Of a stretch of DNA of 61,160 bases, positions 24,837 through 33,457 are shown in pieces (positions within the stretch are counted from its first letter, which is position 1; every line of letters begins with the position of its first letter). This DNA is from JAADEM01 sp965371855 (GTDB lineage: Bacteria > Bacteroidota > Bacteroidia > Bacteroidales > Marinilabiliaceae). The position numbers and the translations under genes were made by a program. Below the pieces are notes generated by a model. It searched no databases, was not told the DNA's origin, and was given only the letters and a program-made list of their open reading frames with translations. Location of the stretch: assembly GCA_965371855.1 (NCBI GenBank), contig CBDUZZ010000023.1:1-61160 (forward strand), in the 5' to 3' direction.

Positions 24837-25952
24837 GTGGTTATTTTATCAAATAGGGGCATAATTTATTCCATTTTTGTATTAATCCTGACATCATTTA
24901 CTAATACAAATCTATTGGGACAAACAACACCTGAAACCAGTAAATATTTCATTACCGGAGTCCGATTGCATCATGGGTATATTTTTGCTCACACCAAATC
25001 CATCGAAGCTGCAGCACATTCTAATCCTCTGGGAATCCAAGCCGATTTCAATTGGCATTTTACTTCGGATAATGCATATAATTATTGCAATTGTTATCCC
25101 CGCTTAGGTCTCTCTTTTTATTACTGGGATTTCAGGAATCCGGAAATTCTGGGGCAGGCTTTTAACTTACTAGCCTATGCTGAACCATTTTTCAGACCTG
25201 AAAAAAAATTAAGCTTTTCCATTCGTCCGGGTATGGGAATCTCTTACATGAACAATCCATACGATGAATTAACAAATCCTGAAAATTTGTGTTACAGTAC
25301 ACAATTTGCTTTTGCACTACTCATCAATCTTTCAATCTATTACAAAATTACAGATCATCTGCAGATCAACCTGGCGGGAAATTATAACCATATTTCTAAC
25401 GGAGGGATAAAACTCCCTAATAAAGGTCTGAACTATCCTTCAATTAGTTTAGGGGTTGATTATAGCATCCAAAAAATTCAATTTACACAAAGAGAAAAAA
25501 TCCTTCGTTCTGATGTTAAGCAGTCCAATTATTTACGAACATCCATTTTATTAGGTTTTACAGGTATTACGGAAGATGATAAAGTGTATTTTGTAACGGG
25601 CATACTCGGTAAATTTGGCCGACGGATCAGCCAAATGTCTGCCTTTACTGGCGGCATTGAATTTATTATTGATGAAACAGAAAAACATTTACGTACTATC
25701 GATCCTGAAATACCGTCAAATGCACCCTACAAAACATCATTAACGGGAGGTTATGAATACTTGTTAGGGAAATTCTCATTCACTTTTGATCTTGGCATCT
25801 ACCTGTTTAATTCAAATCGCAGGTCTGATCTGCTCTATCAACGCTATGGGGTCATATACAAAATCGGGGATAAAGTTTGTTTCGGTATCAACCTTAAGAC
25901 ACACAGGCATATTGCGGAGTTTTTCGACGTTCGATTGGGATATATTTTCTAA
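24837..25952 (+). CDS. PagL-like acyloxyacyl hydrolase (lipid A 3-O-deacylase family)
   Basis: A 371-residue outer membrane protein with a GTG start and a signal sequence (IIYSIFVLILTSFTNTNLLG). The diagnostic stretch is NYNHISNGGIKLPNKGLNYP, where PagL enzymes have the catalytic His and Ser (H-x-S-N-G). These enzymes are eight-stranded barrels that remove the acyl chain at position 3 of lipid A. The protein is about twice the length of PagL: the deacylase-like barrel fills residues 30-210 and a second barrel-like half follows to 371 without a motif I know. It may remodel the organism's own lipid A or be a structural relative. A short terminator follows. Confidence 0.72.
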   Translation: MVILSNRGIIYSIFVLILTSFTNTNLLGQTTPETSKYFITGVRLHHGYIFAHTKSIEAAAHSNPLGIQADFNWHFTSDNAYNYCNCYPRLGLSFYYWDFRNPEILGQAFNLLAYAEPFFRPEKKLSFSIRPGMGISYMNNPYDELTNPENLCYSTQFAFALLINLSIYYKITDHLQINLAGNYNHISNGGIKLPNKGLNYPSISLGVDYSIQKIQFTQREKILRSDVKQSNYLRTSILLGFTGITEDDKVYFVTGILGKFGRRISQMSAFTGGIEFIIDETEKHLRTIDPEIPSNAPYKTSLTGGYEYLLGKFSFTFDLGIYLFNSNRRSDLLYQRYGVIYKIGDKVCFGINLKTHRHIAEFFDVRLGYIF

Positions 25953-25959
25953 TAAGAAC

Positions 25960-25985
25960 CTCAAAATAAATTCCTTTGAGTTTTT
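25960..25985 (+). terminator. Short Rho-independent terminator
   Basis: CTCAAA at 25960-25965 pairs with TTTGAG at 25975-25980, followed by TTTTT, 8 bases after the PagL-like stop. The stem is short, so this is a weak call. Confidence 0.5.
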
Positions 25986-26020
25986 ATCTCAAATTATTTG
26001 CAAGTATTGGATAAGGAACA

Positions 26021-26404
26021 TTATAACCTTTTACCGAATTCTGCCGCTCTATACTGGTCAGAAATCTTATTAGGAAAACCGACATCGGTAGGACAGGTAT
26101 AAGGTTCCATTTGTGGTAAGTTTGATTTGGCACGAATTTTTATTTTACCGGTACCTTTGAGAAAATCATCATAAATTTCTGTAAAGGTTGATCTCTTTGG
26201 TTCGATAACAGCATCCACAAATTCTCCGTAATTTCTAAAAGTCAATCCATGATCCATTACATTATCCCAAATAAAACCGGTTGGAGAATAGGCTAATGAA
26301 TCCCCACCATCATATGAATAACTCCTTGGGAAACCACCAAAAAACTTTTCCAAATAATCTGTAACATAAGCTTCATCCGTCCATTGATGTCCATCTGCAC
26401 TAAG
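26021..26404 (-). pseudogene. Fragment of a YncE-type phosphoesterase (alkaline phosphatase-like)
   Basis: The minus strand reads SADGHQWTDEAYVTDYLEKF from about 26402, then GGFPRSYSYDGGDSLAYSP and GFIWDNVMDHGLTFRNYGEF, as in the phosphoesterase half of bifunctional beta-propeller/alkaline phosphatase-like proteins. The first ATG in this frame is internal, at 26353. The upstream end abuts a GC-rich CGGGCAGGCCTGC repeat at about 26414-26430, the beta-propeller is absent, and the frame stops at 26021 well short of the family end. The stretch 26405-26632 shows no intact gene, though a frame at about 26440-26600 may be a further scrap. Confidence 0.65.
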
Positions 26405-26632
26405 CCCGCCTGGCCGCTGTAGTCGGGCAGGCCTGCTTGAACACTAATTGAAGAAAAAAAATAGTTGGGTAAGGAAGCGGGACTACAAATACCTGTACCG
26501 ACAGCCTGTCTTTTACCAAAGGTCGGGAAACAGAAAGTACATATAAGGCAGGTTCGATAACGAACAGTGATTTTGTTGTTGTGATAAACTTTCTTATCTG
26601 CCATTCCTCGTCTTCGTTTGTAACGCTATTTT

Positions 26633-26803
26633 TTATCCATTTTCTTCATCTTTTGTTATCACCACTTCATAACTGCCGCATTTGGGACAAATATATATAG
26701 GTTCATCACCCATACATGTATCTACGAGTTCGGACTCTAACTCTTTTTCTGTTCCTTTCCAATCGCATCTTTTGCATTGGTATGAGTATGTTTTTTCGTT
26801 CAT
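26633..26803 (-). CDS. Small zinc-ribbon protein
   Basis: A 56-residue frame from ATG 26803 to TAA 26633. It has two CxxC knuckles: YQCKRCDWKG near residue 9 and YICPKCGSYE near 39, so it should bind one zinc ion like a rubredoxin- or ribbon-type module. It follows the MBL hydrolase by 17 bases on the same strand and is probably cotranscribed. No further function can be given. Confidence 0.65.
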   Translation of the reverse strand: MNEKTYSYQCKRCDWKGTEKELESELVDTCMGDEPIYICPKCGSYEVVITKDEENG

Positions 26804-26820
26804 GATGTGAAATTTATACG

Positions 26821-27603
26821 TTAAAACTTTAATACTACACCAGTCTTTAACTGTTCTATTTTAAACTCATCATAGAATGCTGCCAGTGCCGGAAGTTCAG
26901 TACAATGAGAAGGATGAACATGTTCAATATTTAACGATTTGAGATATTCAATTGTTTTTTTTGTTTGCAGATTTTGCTTCTTAAGATGAAATCCACCTAC
27001 TACAGCTTTTACTTTTTTAATGCCGCTAACCTCACGTGCATACTCTACAATATTGCATATCCCTGAATGAGAGCATCCTGTAATTACCACCAATTCACCA
27101 CCTAATTTAAAGGCTATTGCAGAATCATCCGGGACAAAATCATAATCTCCGTTTTTATCAACAAAAGTGGTTGTTTGTGATTCAAAATCGTTGTTACGAG
27201 GTATTTCTCCGAGAAAAATAATATCTTCTGAAATCTGGTAGGGTTGTACTGATGTTATCAAATCAAATTTCTTTTCAACATCAACCTTGTTTAAAGCTAA
27301 CCCGATATATGACATGTCGGCTTTGCGATAACGTTTGATAAATGATGAGGGATGAGTTATCAGGGGTTTTCCGGAGATATACCGCAACCCATCGCCATGA
27401 TCCCAGTGACCATGACTTAGCACAACAACATCAACAATATCTTCCAGGTCTAATCCCAGTTTTGTGGAATTTTTAAGATATAGGTCGGAATGACCTGTGT
27501 CGAAAAGAACTGTTTTGTCGTTGTGTTCGATGAGGTATGACAGGCCGTGTTCTGCACCAAGCCTGCCACCTGCTACGTTTTCTGTTAAAATGGTTAGTCT
27601 CAT
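26821..27603 (-). CDS. MBL-fold metallo-hydrolase (dihydropterin aminobenzene-phosphate synthase-like group)
   Basis: A 260-residue metallo-beta-lactamase fold protein. The metal-binding motif is LSHGHWDHGDGL at about residues 62-73, with further ligands in GCSHSGICN and VHPSHCTE, and an N-terminal VLFDTGHSD. The order resembles the archaeal/bacterial group annotated as 7,8-dihydropterin-6-methyl-4-(beta-D-ribofuranosyl)aminobenzene-5'-phosphate synthase. A true tetrahydromethanopterin role is unlikely in this phylum, so the substrate is open. It is cytoplasmic (no signal). Confidence 0.8.
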   Translation of the reverse strand: MRLTILTENVAGGRLGAEHGLSYLIEHNDKTVLFDTGHSDLYLKNSTKLGLDLEDIVDVVVLSHGHWDHGDGLRYISGKPLITHPSSFIKRYRKADMSYIGLALNKVDVEKKFDLITSVQPYQISEDIIFLGEIPRNNDFESQTTTFVDKNGDYDFVPDDSAIAFKLGGELVVITGCSHSGICNIVEYAREVSGIKKVKAVVGGFHLKKQNLQTKKTIEYLKSLNIEHVHPSHCTELPALAAFYDEFKIEQLKTGVVLKF

Positions 27604-27683
27604 GATAATAGTTGAAAGTTATTAAATGACCACGAATGCACGAATGCTATTAGCACATTCGCGGCAAATTTTTTTAATGATAT

Positions 27684-28082
27684 TTAGATAGATAATGCGT
27701 CTTTAACTATTTCCGGTATTCTAATAGGCTTACGTGTATCACTTTCAACAAAAGCAACAGTGGAACATGCTTCACAAACGGTGAGATACTGTTCGTTAGT
27801 TACTTTAAAATCGAATTCCATCTTAGGCCCTTTTATCTCTTTCAGGGTGGTTTCAATGTTTAACAGATCATCGTAATGAGCCGGGGTTTTGTATGTAATG
27901 TTAAATTTAATTACCGGTAACATAATGTTGTTTTCTTCCAAAACTTTGTCGTTGATGCCATAATTACGCAGGAGTTCGGTACGAGCCTCATGGCAGTAGC
28001 TGACATAATTAGCATGGTAAACGTATCCCATCTGGTCAACTTCACCATAGCGTGTTCGGATTTTTGTGTTGTGTGTTATCAT
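27684..28082 (-). CDS. YbgC/4HBT-family acyl-CoA thioesterase
   Basis: A 132-residue hotdog-fold enzyme. The N-terminal pattern RYGEVDQMGYVYHANYVSYC carries the catalytic aspartate (position usual for the 4-hydroxybenzoyl-CoA thioesterase type), followed by ARTELLRNYG. It should hydrolyse short or aromatic acyl-CoA esters in the cytoplasm. It is followed on the same strand by a small palindromic repeat and trmO. Confidence 0.85.
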   Translation of the reverse strand: MITHNTKIRTRYGEVDQMGYVYHANYVSYCHEARTELLRNYGINDKVLEENNIMLPVIKFNITYKTPAHYDDLLNIETTLKEIKGPKMEFDFKVTNEQYLTVCEACSTVAFVESDTRKPIRIPEIVKDALSI

Positions 28083-28127
28083 AAGTGTTTATGAGATTTT
28101 TGTAAAACCATAAGAATCTTACCAGTT

Positions 28128-28169
28128 AACTCCCCCTCATCCTTTTGGAGAGGGGGTTGGGGGGTGAGG
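28128..28169. repeat. GC-rich small palindromic repeat (GGAGAGGGGGTTGGGG family)
   Basis: The CTCCCCCTCATCC / GGAGAGGGGG hairpin followed by TTGGGGGGTGAGG is one of at least eight copies of an imperfect palindrome in this window. It lies between the thioesterase and trmO genes. Confidence 0.8.
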
Positions 28170-28177
28170 TTCTTCTT

Positions 28178-28729
28178 TTATGTGTAAAACGATTTATCTG
28201 AAATAAAATCTTCGTCGTGATGTCCGAGGTCTTTTTCTACCTGTTCATTTATTTCGCTTTTCATACAATCAATTGACGGTAGGTAGGGTTTTATGTCCAG
28301 TACCGGTGACCTATCAAAAGCGTCCACCCCTGACACATAAAGAATACCGTTCTCTATCTTATCAAGTTTGATTATTGAAAAGCCAATTGGATTAGGTCTT
28401 TTAGGACTGCGCGTTGAAAACAGTCCGAAGTTATGCTCGTGATTTGATGAAGGCGGATTGACATTTGGTTCCCATTGCCCTGCCTCGTTGAAATGATAAA
28501 GCACAATGATATATTCGAACAGTTCGAGATGACTCAATGCATCCCTGTATTGCTCATAAATATAAATTTCTCCTTTGCCATTGGGGCGTAAAACTCCCTG
28601 TCGGGGACCGCCGGTCCCCGGTGTGTAATCCGTTTTAAATACACCGATTGGGGTGTATGTTATTGAGGTGACCCCTCCCCAACCCTCCTCCAAGGGGAGG
28701 GAGTTAGATGAATTATTCTTTTTTGACAT
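28178..28729 (-). CDS. trmO: tRNA (N6-threonylcarbamoyladenosine37-N6)-methyltransferase TrmO-like
   Basis: A 183-residue TsaA/TrmO-fold protein. The family core is clear: PIGVFKTDYTPGTGGPRQGV, then LFEYIIVLYHFN, the SAM-site motif FSTRSPKRPNPIGFSIIKL, and GVDAFDRSPVLDIKPYLP. It would methylate N6-threonylcarbamoyladenosine at position 37 of tRNA. The first 22 residues (including NSLPLEEGWGGVTS) are not part of the family and are encoded by a copy of the GC-rich palindromic repeat at 28671-28705. The start is kept at 28729 because no start codon was found between the repeat and the conserved core. Confidence 0.85.
   Translation of the reverse strand: MSKKNNSSNSLPLEEGWGGVTSITYTPIGVFKTDYTPGTGGPRQGVLRPNGKGEIYIYEQYRDALSHLELFEYIIVLYHFNEAGQWEPNVNPPSSNHEHNFGLFSTRSPKRPNPIGFSIIKLDKIENGILYVSGVDAFDRSPVLDIKPYLPSIDCMKSEINEQVEKDLGHHDEDFISDKSFYT
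28671..28705. repeat. Palindromic repeat inside the trmO reading frame
   Basis: ACCCCTCCCCAACCCTCCTC followed by CAAGGGGAGGGAG is the same element as at 28128-28169. It is read in frame as LPLEEGWGGV at the N-terminus of TrmO. Confidence 0.8.
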
Positions 28730-28735
28730 ATCGTG

Positions 28736-29470
28736 TTAAATTTCTTTTTTCAGCTCCTCCACCAACATCTTCATCATCTCCGTTGCTTTACCTTGCAAGA
28801 AAACATCTGCGATTGATGTATAATTTGATGTTGTGATGTTTATCTCAATTATCTTTTTGCCCTTCTCTTTTGCTCGGAAGGGAATCATCGATGCCGGCAT
28901 TATCTCACCTGTTGTGCCTATCAAAATAAAAACATCGGCATTGTCTGCTTCTGCCCATGACTTTGAGTTTGCAGGTTCGGGAATGGGTTCGCCGAAAAAC
29001 ACAAAGTCGGGCTTCAGTATTCCTCCACACTTTTCGCAAAGGGGTGGCAGAACAGACAAGTCAACATCTGAAACTGTATGTTTTTTTGAGCAGTTCATAC
29101 ATACAAGGTCGCGTGAATTTCCGTGAAATTCGTACACCTCACTATTGCCTGCTTTCTGATGCAGGTTGTCAATGTTTTGGGTGATGATTGACTGTAAAAG
29201 TCCGGCTTTCTCCATTTTAGTTAATGCAAAGTGTGCTGCATTAGGTTCTGCTATACCCATGAAATCGTAAAACAGCTCTTTGATTACTACCCAAGCCTTT
29301 TCGGTGTTCTGCTTGAAATAGTCAATATCAAGGATTATCGGGTCATATTTGTTCCATAGGCCGCCATCGCCTCTGAACGGCGGAATACCACTCTCAACGG
29401 ATATGCCGGCTCCTGTAAAGGCTACAGTCCGGGATGAGTTTTTTATTAGTTCAGCTGCTTGTTTGATCAT
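28736..29470 (-). CDS. cobB: Sir2-family NAD-dependent protein deacylase
   Basis: A 244-residue sirtuin. The NAD-binding motifs are AFTGAGISVESGIPPFRG at about 16-33 and ITQNIDNLHQKAG near 97; the catalytic histidine is in EFHGNSRD. A zinc site of two CxxC pairs is present (CMNCSKKH and CEKCGG). It removes acyl groups from lysine in the cytoplasm. It precedes trmO by 6 bases and they are probably cotranscribed. Confidence 0.9.
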   Translation of the reverse strand: MIKQAAELIKNSSRTVAFTGAGISVESGIPPFRGDGGLWNKYDPIILDIDYFKQNTEKAWVVIKELFYDFMGIAEPNAAHFALTKMEKAGLLQSIITQNIDNLHQKAGNSEVYEFHGNSRDLVCMNCSKKHTVSDVDLSVLPPLCEKCGGILKPDFVFFGEPIPEPANSKSWAEADNADVFILIGTTGEIMPASMIPFRAKEKGKKIIEINITTSNYTSIADVFLQGKATEMMKMLVEELKKEI

Positions 29471-29550
29471 AAGCCCTCTAAAATAGGATGTCTAATATTT
29501 TTTCTATCCACGAATTATACGAATTAACACGAATTTTTCACCTGTCGATT

Positions 29551-29748
29551 TTAGCTTCTACCCTCTTCATAGGAGAGGGGTATGGGGAGAGGCCACTTCT
29601 CATTCTCCTTGTTAATTTTCATCTGAGCAATGACCTTACGAATGAACCCGCTATAAATCCCAAATGAAACAGTATTCATCCACTTGTCATAATTTCTTGC
29701 TACGAATGGTTTTAATTCAACCCCTGAATCCGGATATATCTTTTGCAT
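29551..29748 (-). pseudogene. N-terminal remnant of a SAM-dependent methyltransferase
   Basis: The first 45 or so residues (MQKIYPDSGVELKPFVARNY, then FGIYSGFIRKVI) look like the lead-in of a class I methyltransferase, which should continue into a DLGCGTG motif. The frame runs instead into a palindromic repeat, read as WPLPIPLSYEEGRS, and stops. The catalytic domain is absent. Confidence 0.6.
29561..29593. repeat. Palindromic repeat ending the methyltransferase remnant
   Basis: CCCTCTTCATAGGAGAGGGG followed by TATGGGGAGAGG belongs to the same family as 28128-28169. It supplies the last residues of the truncated frame. Confidence 0.75.
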
Positions 29749-29853
29749 AAAACCTCCTCCTTACTCCCCCCAAATGGGAGAGATTTTTTATCTCCTGCCA
29801 AAACTTTGTTTCACGTATTAAAAGAAGATATGTTAATAAATAATTATAATCAT

Positions 29854-32130
29854 TTACCTCACCGGGATTACTAATTTAAAATTAAAGTTTCTTCCCATAT
29901 TGTAATAACCTATATCTTTCAATGTTGACAGATGGTCATAATATATTTTGTTTAAAATATTATTTGCAAAGATACTTATTTCTATCGGCTGGTTCACAAC
30001 TTCCATCTTAACTCTCATTGATACATTCAGCACAAAATGATGTTCAGTAGGTATTTCAAGTTCATACGGCCTGGTCTGGTTAAAAGCGTAAACCGGATTA
30101 ATGTTAAAAACAATCCTGTTTACAAGGCTTTCTGTGCGATATGATGATGTTATGTTGAGAATTAGCTTGTCTTGTGGAATGAAAGGAAGAGGCGTGCCAT
30201 TATCAAGCGATGCCCTGATAAGTGAATAGCCTGCATTCAGCTTCATCCAAACTAAAGGATTGTACTCTGCTGAAAACTCAGCTCCGAATATGGAAGCGTC
30301 CTTTTGACGGTAGCGATAGATATCTATTCCGGTATCGGTTGTATCAGTACTGGGAGCAAGAAAAATGTAATCGAAAATTCTGTTGTAGTATCCTGACAGG
30401 TCGAATGAAAGCTGATCTGCATGGTAGTGCATTCCGATATCACCCTCAAAGTTACGTTGCGGAACAAAACCTCGTGAACCCACTTCATATCTGTTGCCGT
30501 GAACTCCGTCCTGCAGAAGTTCAGCTATTGAAGGAGTACGATACGCGGAAGCGATATTTCCCCGAATGAGCAATCTCTTTTTAACCTCCCATGTAAAACC
30601 TGTAGAAAAACTCACATTACTGTAACTCTCGTGAAAGGCCTCAAGGATATCGACCGGCATATTTGACTTGTACTGTTCAGGAGCATCAATTGTTTTGTAA
30701 TCATAACGCAAACCGATTTGGTAAAAGGTTTTTGCCCCGAAAAGATATTGCCACAGTGAAGCCACAGAGGCAGACGACTGCTTAAAATCAGGTAGAACAT
30801 GATTTGGAGCATCTCCATTTCTGTTCGATTGGAATAATCCTTGTGTTACTACAATAAGGTTACTCTTTTTTGAAAAGTCATATTGCCCTTTAAGCTTCCA
30901 GATGTAACTTTTCAAATTCATGTCAACCAACGTTGAAACAGGATTAACAGGGTTGCCGATTAGTCTCCTTTTGTTATCCTGAAAGCTGAAGTCGATATTA
31001 AGTTTTAATTTGTTCAGGAATAATTTGTTTTCTGATGATAGCAGATGATTATCGAGATTTTGATACCACACCTCATTCTTTCGCGAATTATCATGAATGA
31101 TTTCAATTGCCGGAGAGTTTGTTATTCCCGGCTTCAGTTTGTTATAATCATAAAATACCTTTGAGATAAGCTTGCCGTTACGATAGCCTGCAAACAATTT
31201 GCTGCTATAGGAGTTATTCCGGGTGTTTGGAACCTGGTCTCCGTCACCTGAGTGGTAATCGGCAGAGGAGCTGAGGTATCCTGTTGCACCTGCAAAAAAG
31301 CTGTCACTGCTACCCTTTATGTTAATGCTGTTTACCGTGCTATGGTCATTTGTATTGAAAGAGGTGGTAATATCTGATGTTAGTTTACCTACCGGAGCAG
31401 GCGGCGATTTAATGAAGTTGATGACACCTCCCACGGCATCCGAACCGTAAAGCAGAGAGGCAGAGCCTTTAATAATTTCAACATTATGCAAATCACTTTC
31501 ATCAATGGTGTAAGGATGGTCTACGGAAAATTGAAAATTCTCCATTCTGATTCCGTTATTCAAAACAACAACATTACTGGTTGAAAGCCCCCGGATAACA
31601 GGAGTTGCAATATTATTTCCTTTACTAATTGTACTTACACCGGGAATCTGTTCCAGCTTTTTGAAAAGATTTGTCTGCGGAGACCTGTTCAAAACATCTT
31701 TACTGATATTATCTATTTTAAGAGCATTTTCATGTTGACTTCCTACCCATCCGCCTGTCACAACCACCTCTTGAGAATAAATGACTGTGGGCTCAAGCGA
31801 TATGTCAATTCTTTGACTACCACCATTTGTGTCAAAAGTGATGATTCGGGTTTTGTATCCGATAAAAGAGAATTGTACCTTAAATAAACCTTGCGGAATG
31901 TTTGAAATAGAGTACGTTCCCTCTTCATTAGTAACAATACCCTTTTGCAGTTCATGAATGTAAACGTTTACCCCCGGCATTGTTTCGCCGGTTGTTTTAT
32001 CGGTTACGGTACCAGTCAGAATTACTTGTGAAAAGAGTAATTGGGGAAATATAAGAAAAAGATAAAGGATGCCCCCTCTGCCTCTCCCAAAGGGGGAGGG
32101 TCGCTTTATTCTAGTTACAATGTTTTTCAT
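29854..32130 (-). CDS. TonB-dependent receptor with carboxypeptidase-like N-terminal domain
   Basis: About 758 residues from the ATG at 32130. After a signal peptide come a CarboxypepD_reg-like domain (LTGTVTDKTTGETMPGVNVY), a plug domain (GSASLLYGSDAVGGVINFI) and a 22-strand-type barrel ending in the phylum-typical NMGRNFNFKLVIPVR. It would import a ligand across the outer membrane with TonB energy; no SusD partner is adjacent, so a siderophore, metal or cofactor is as likely as a glycan. The n-region of the signal peptide (IKRPSPFGRGRGG) is encoded by a palindromic repeat, an oddity. The longer reading frame starting at 32181 is less likely because the signal begins at the second ATG. Confidence 0.88.
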   Translation of the reverse strand: MKNIVTRIKRPSPFGRGRGGILYLFLIFPQLLFSQVILTGTVTDKTTGETMPGVNVYIHELQKGIVTNEEGTYSISNIPQGLFKVQFSFIGYKTRIITFDTNGGSQRIDISLEPTVIYSQEVVVTGGWVGSQHENALKIDNISKDVLNRSPQTNLFKKLEQIPGVSTISKGNNIATPVIRGLSTSNVVVLNNGIRMENFQFSVDHPYTIDESDLHNVEIIKGSASLLYGSDAVGGVINFIKSPPAPVGKLTSDITTSFNTNDHSTVNSINIKGSSDSFFAGATGYLSSSADYHSGDGDQVPNTRNNSYSSKLFAGYRNGKLISKVFYDYNKLKPGITNSPAIEIIHDNSRKNEVWYQNLDNHLLSSENKLFLNKLKLNIDFSFQDNKRRLIGNPVNPVSTLVDMNLKSYIWKLKGQYDFSKKSNLIVVTQGLFQSNRNGDAPNHVLPDFKQSSASVASLWQYLFGAKTFYQIGLRYDYKTIDAPEQYKSNMPVDILEAFHESYSNVSFSTGFTWEVKKRLLIRGNIASAYRTPSIAELLQDGVHGNRYEVGSRGFVPQRNFEGDIGMHYHADQLSFDLSGYYNRIFDYIFLAPSTDTTDTGIDIYRYRQKDASIFGAEFSAEYNPLVWMKLNAGYSLIRASLDNGTPLPFIPQDKLILNITSSYRTESLVNRIVFNINPVYAFNQTRPYELEIPTEHHFVLNVSMRVKMEVVNQPIEISIFANNILNKIYYDHLSTLKDIGYYNMGRNFNFKLVIPVR
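32071..32104. repeat. Palindromic repeat inside the TonB-receptor signal peptide
   Basis: GCCCCCTCTGCCTCTCCC followed by AAAGGGGGAGGG, a member of the GC-rich palindrome family, is read in frame as RPSPFGRGRGG just before the hydrophobic signal core. Confidence 0.78.
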
Positions 32131-32236
32131 CGTAAAAAGGGAAATTAACTTCACTACTTCTATCATTTTAAATGCTGACATTTCTATAATTGCAAACTTA
32201 TGTAAATCCCTCCATGGGAGAGGTCGGGATAGATAT

Positions 32237-33457
32237 TTATTTCTTACAATTCATCTTCTTAATAAACCATAGCGATGACAAAATCATTATCACAAACAGC
32301 AAAAAGAATACTTTAAAACCGAATAATCCAATTAGCAATCCTCCAAACAGAGGAAAGAGTGTAGGCATAATATTTCCGGCTCCGGCAAACCCTGCATATA
32401 AAGCTCTATTTTCATGGCCTGAAATTTCCAGCATTACACCGTTCATGGTAATACTGTAAATTGAATAAACAATTCCACCGATGATGAAGATATACTTGAT
32501 TAAGTGAACGTCTTTTATAAAATATGTAGACAGAACAACTGTTAAGGATAGCAAAACATTCAAGTACAGTAATAGTTTGTATTTAGTTTTGCCGGCTATC
32601 AATAGAATCATTATACTGACTGATACCACCCCTATAACTTTAAAAATCAGAAAATTTCCGGTGTCGCTACTTCCTGCTCCAAATACATCTTTTGCATAAA
32701 GAACTACAAAAGGCATAAATGACATTGCAACCCCCTGGGTGTTGATAAAACCAAGAAAATAGACTAGTTTCTTGTTCTCTTTGATCTCCTGCTTCATTAC
32801 ATCAACAAAGTGAGTAATGCCTTTTATCCGTAATACTGACGGCGAAACTTCTTTGATACTCCAAAATCCTAATGAAGCAATTAGCAGAAGTGTTCCTCCA
32901 ATATAAAACATATAGGAGTAGTTAACCGGAAATTCAGCAAGAGTTAATGTTCTCTTTGCTAAAAAAGCCGAAAGAAGAATTATGGTACCTGATATTATCT
33001 GACGGGTAGAGAAAAAGGTTTTTCTTTTTTTGCTTAAGATGGATTTTCCTATTATGTCGATATAGCTGATGTTGGCAAATGCCCCGCTTAACGAGAAAAT
33101 GGTAATTAAGACAAAGATGAACCACAACAACGAAAATGAGTGATGTCCTTTCAGATAAAAAAGCATTGTGCCAAGTGCTAAAAGGGAAAATATCCGCAGA
33201 TTTATCCCTGTTAGCAGGAATGCCTTTTTGTGAGGTTTATTACTTAGAAAAGGAGCAAAAAACAGTTGTGTAAAACTTGATCCTCCAACCATAATGGCGG
33301 TCATCAATCCTACATGAAAAGCAGTGCCGCCCGATTCTATCAGCATGGCAGGTATTACGGTATCTACATCCATAAATACCTGAGCAAAAGCCAAAAATCC
33401 TGCATGCCACAGAAAAGCACGAATATTGTGTTTCGATATTTTTTTAGTCAGTATCAT
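32237..33457 (-). CDS. Major facilitator superfamily transporter
   Basis: A 406-residue membrane protein with about 12 hydrophobic helices. Charged loops such as FLSNKPHKKAFLLTGI after helix 2 and the repeated half after a long middle loop (HFVDVMKQEIKENKKL) fit the MFS fold. No substrate-specific motif is recognised. It overlaps the upstream radical SAM gene by 4 bases and probably shares an operon with it and the TonB receptor, so export or uptake related to that receptor's ligand is possible. Confidence 0.82.
   Translation of the reverse strand: MILTKKISKHNIRAFLWHAGFLAFAQVFMDVDTVIPAMLIESGGTAFHVGLMTAIMVGGSSFTQLFFAPFLSNKPHKKAFLLTGINLRIFSLLALGTMLFYLKGHHSFSLLWFIFVLITIFSLSGAFANISYIDIIGKSILSKKRKTFFSTRQIISGTIILLSAFLAKRTLTLAEFPVNYSYMFYIGGTLLLIASLGFWSIKEVSPSVLRIKGITHFVDVMKQEIKENKKLVYFLGFINTQGVAMSFMPFVVLYAKDVFGAGSSDTGNFLIFKVIGVVSVSIMILLIAGKTKYKLLLYLNVLLSLTVVLSTYFIKDVHLIKYIFIIGGIVYSIYSITMNGVMLEISGHENRALYAGFAGAGNIMPTLFPLFGGLLIGLFGFKVFFLLFVIMILSSLWFIKKMNCKK

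Noticed and set aside
26405..26632. 103-residue minus-strand frame (26293-26604)
   Set aside because: It is out of frame with the phosphoesterase remnant, crosses a CGGGCAGGC repeat, and has no recognisable domain.
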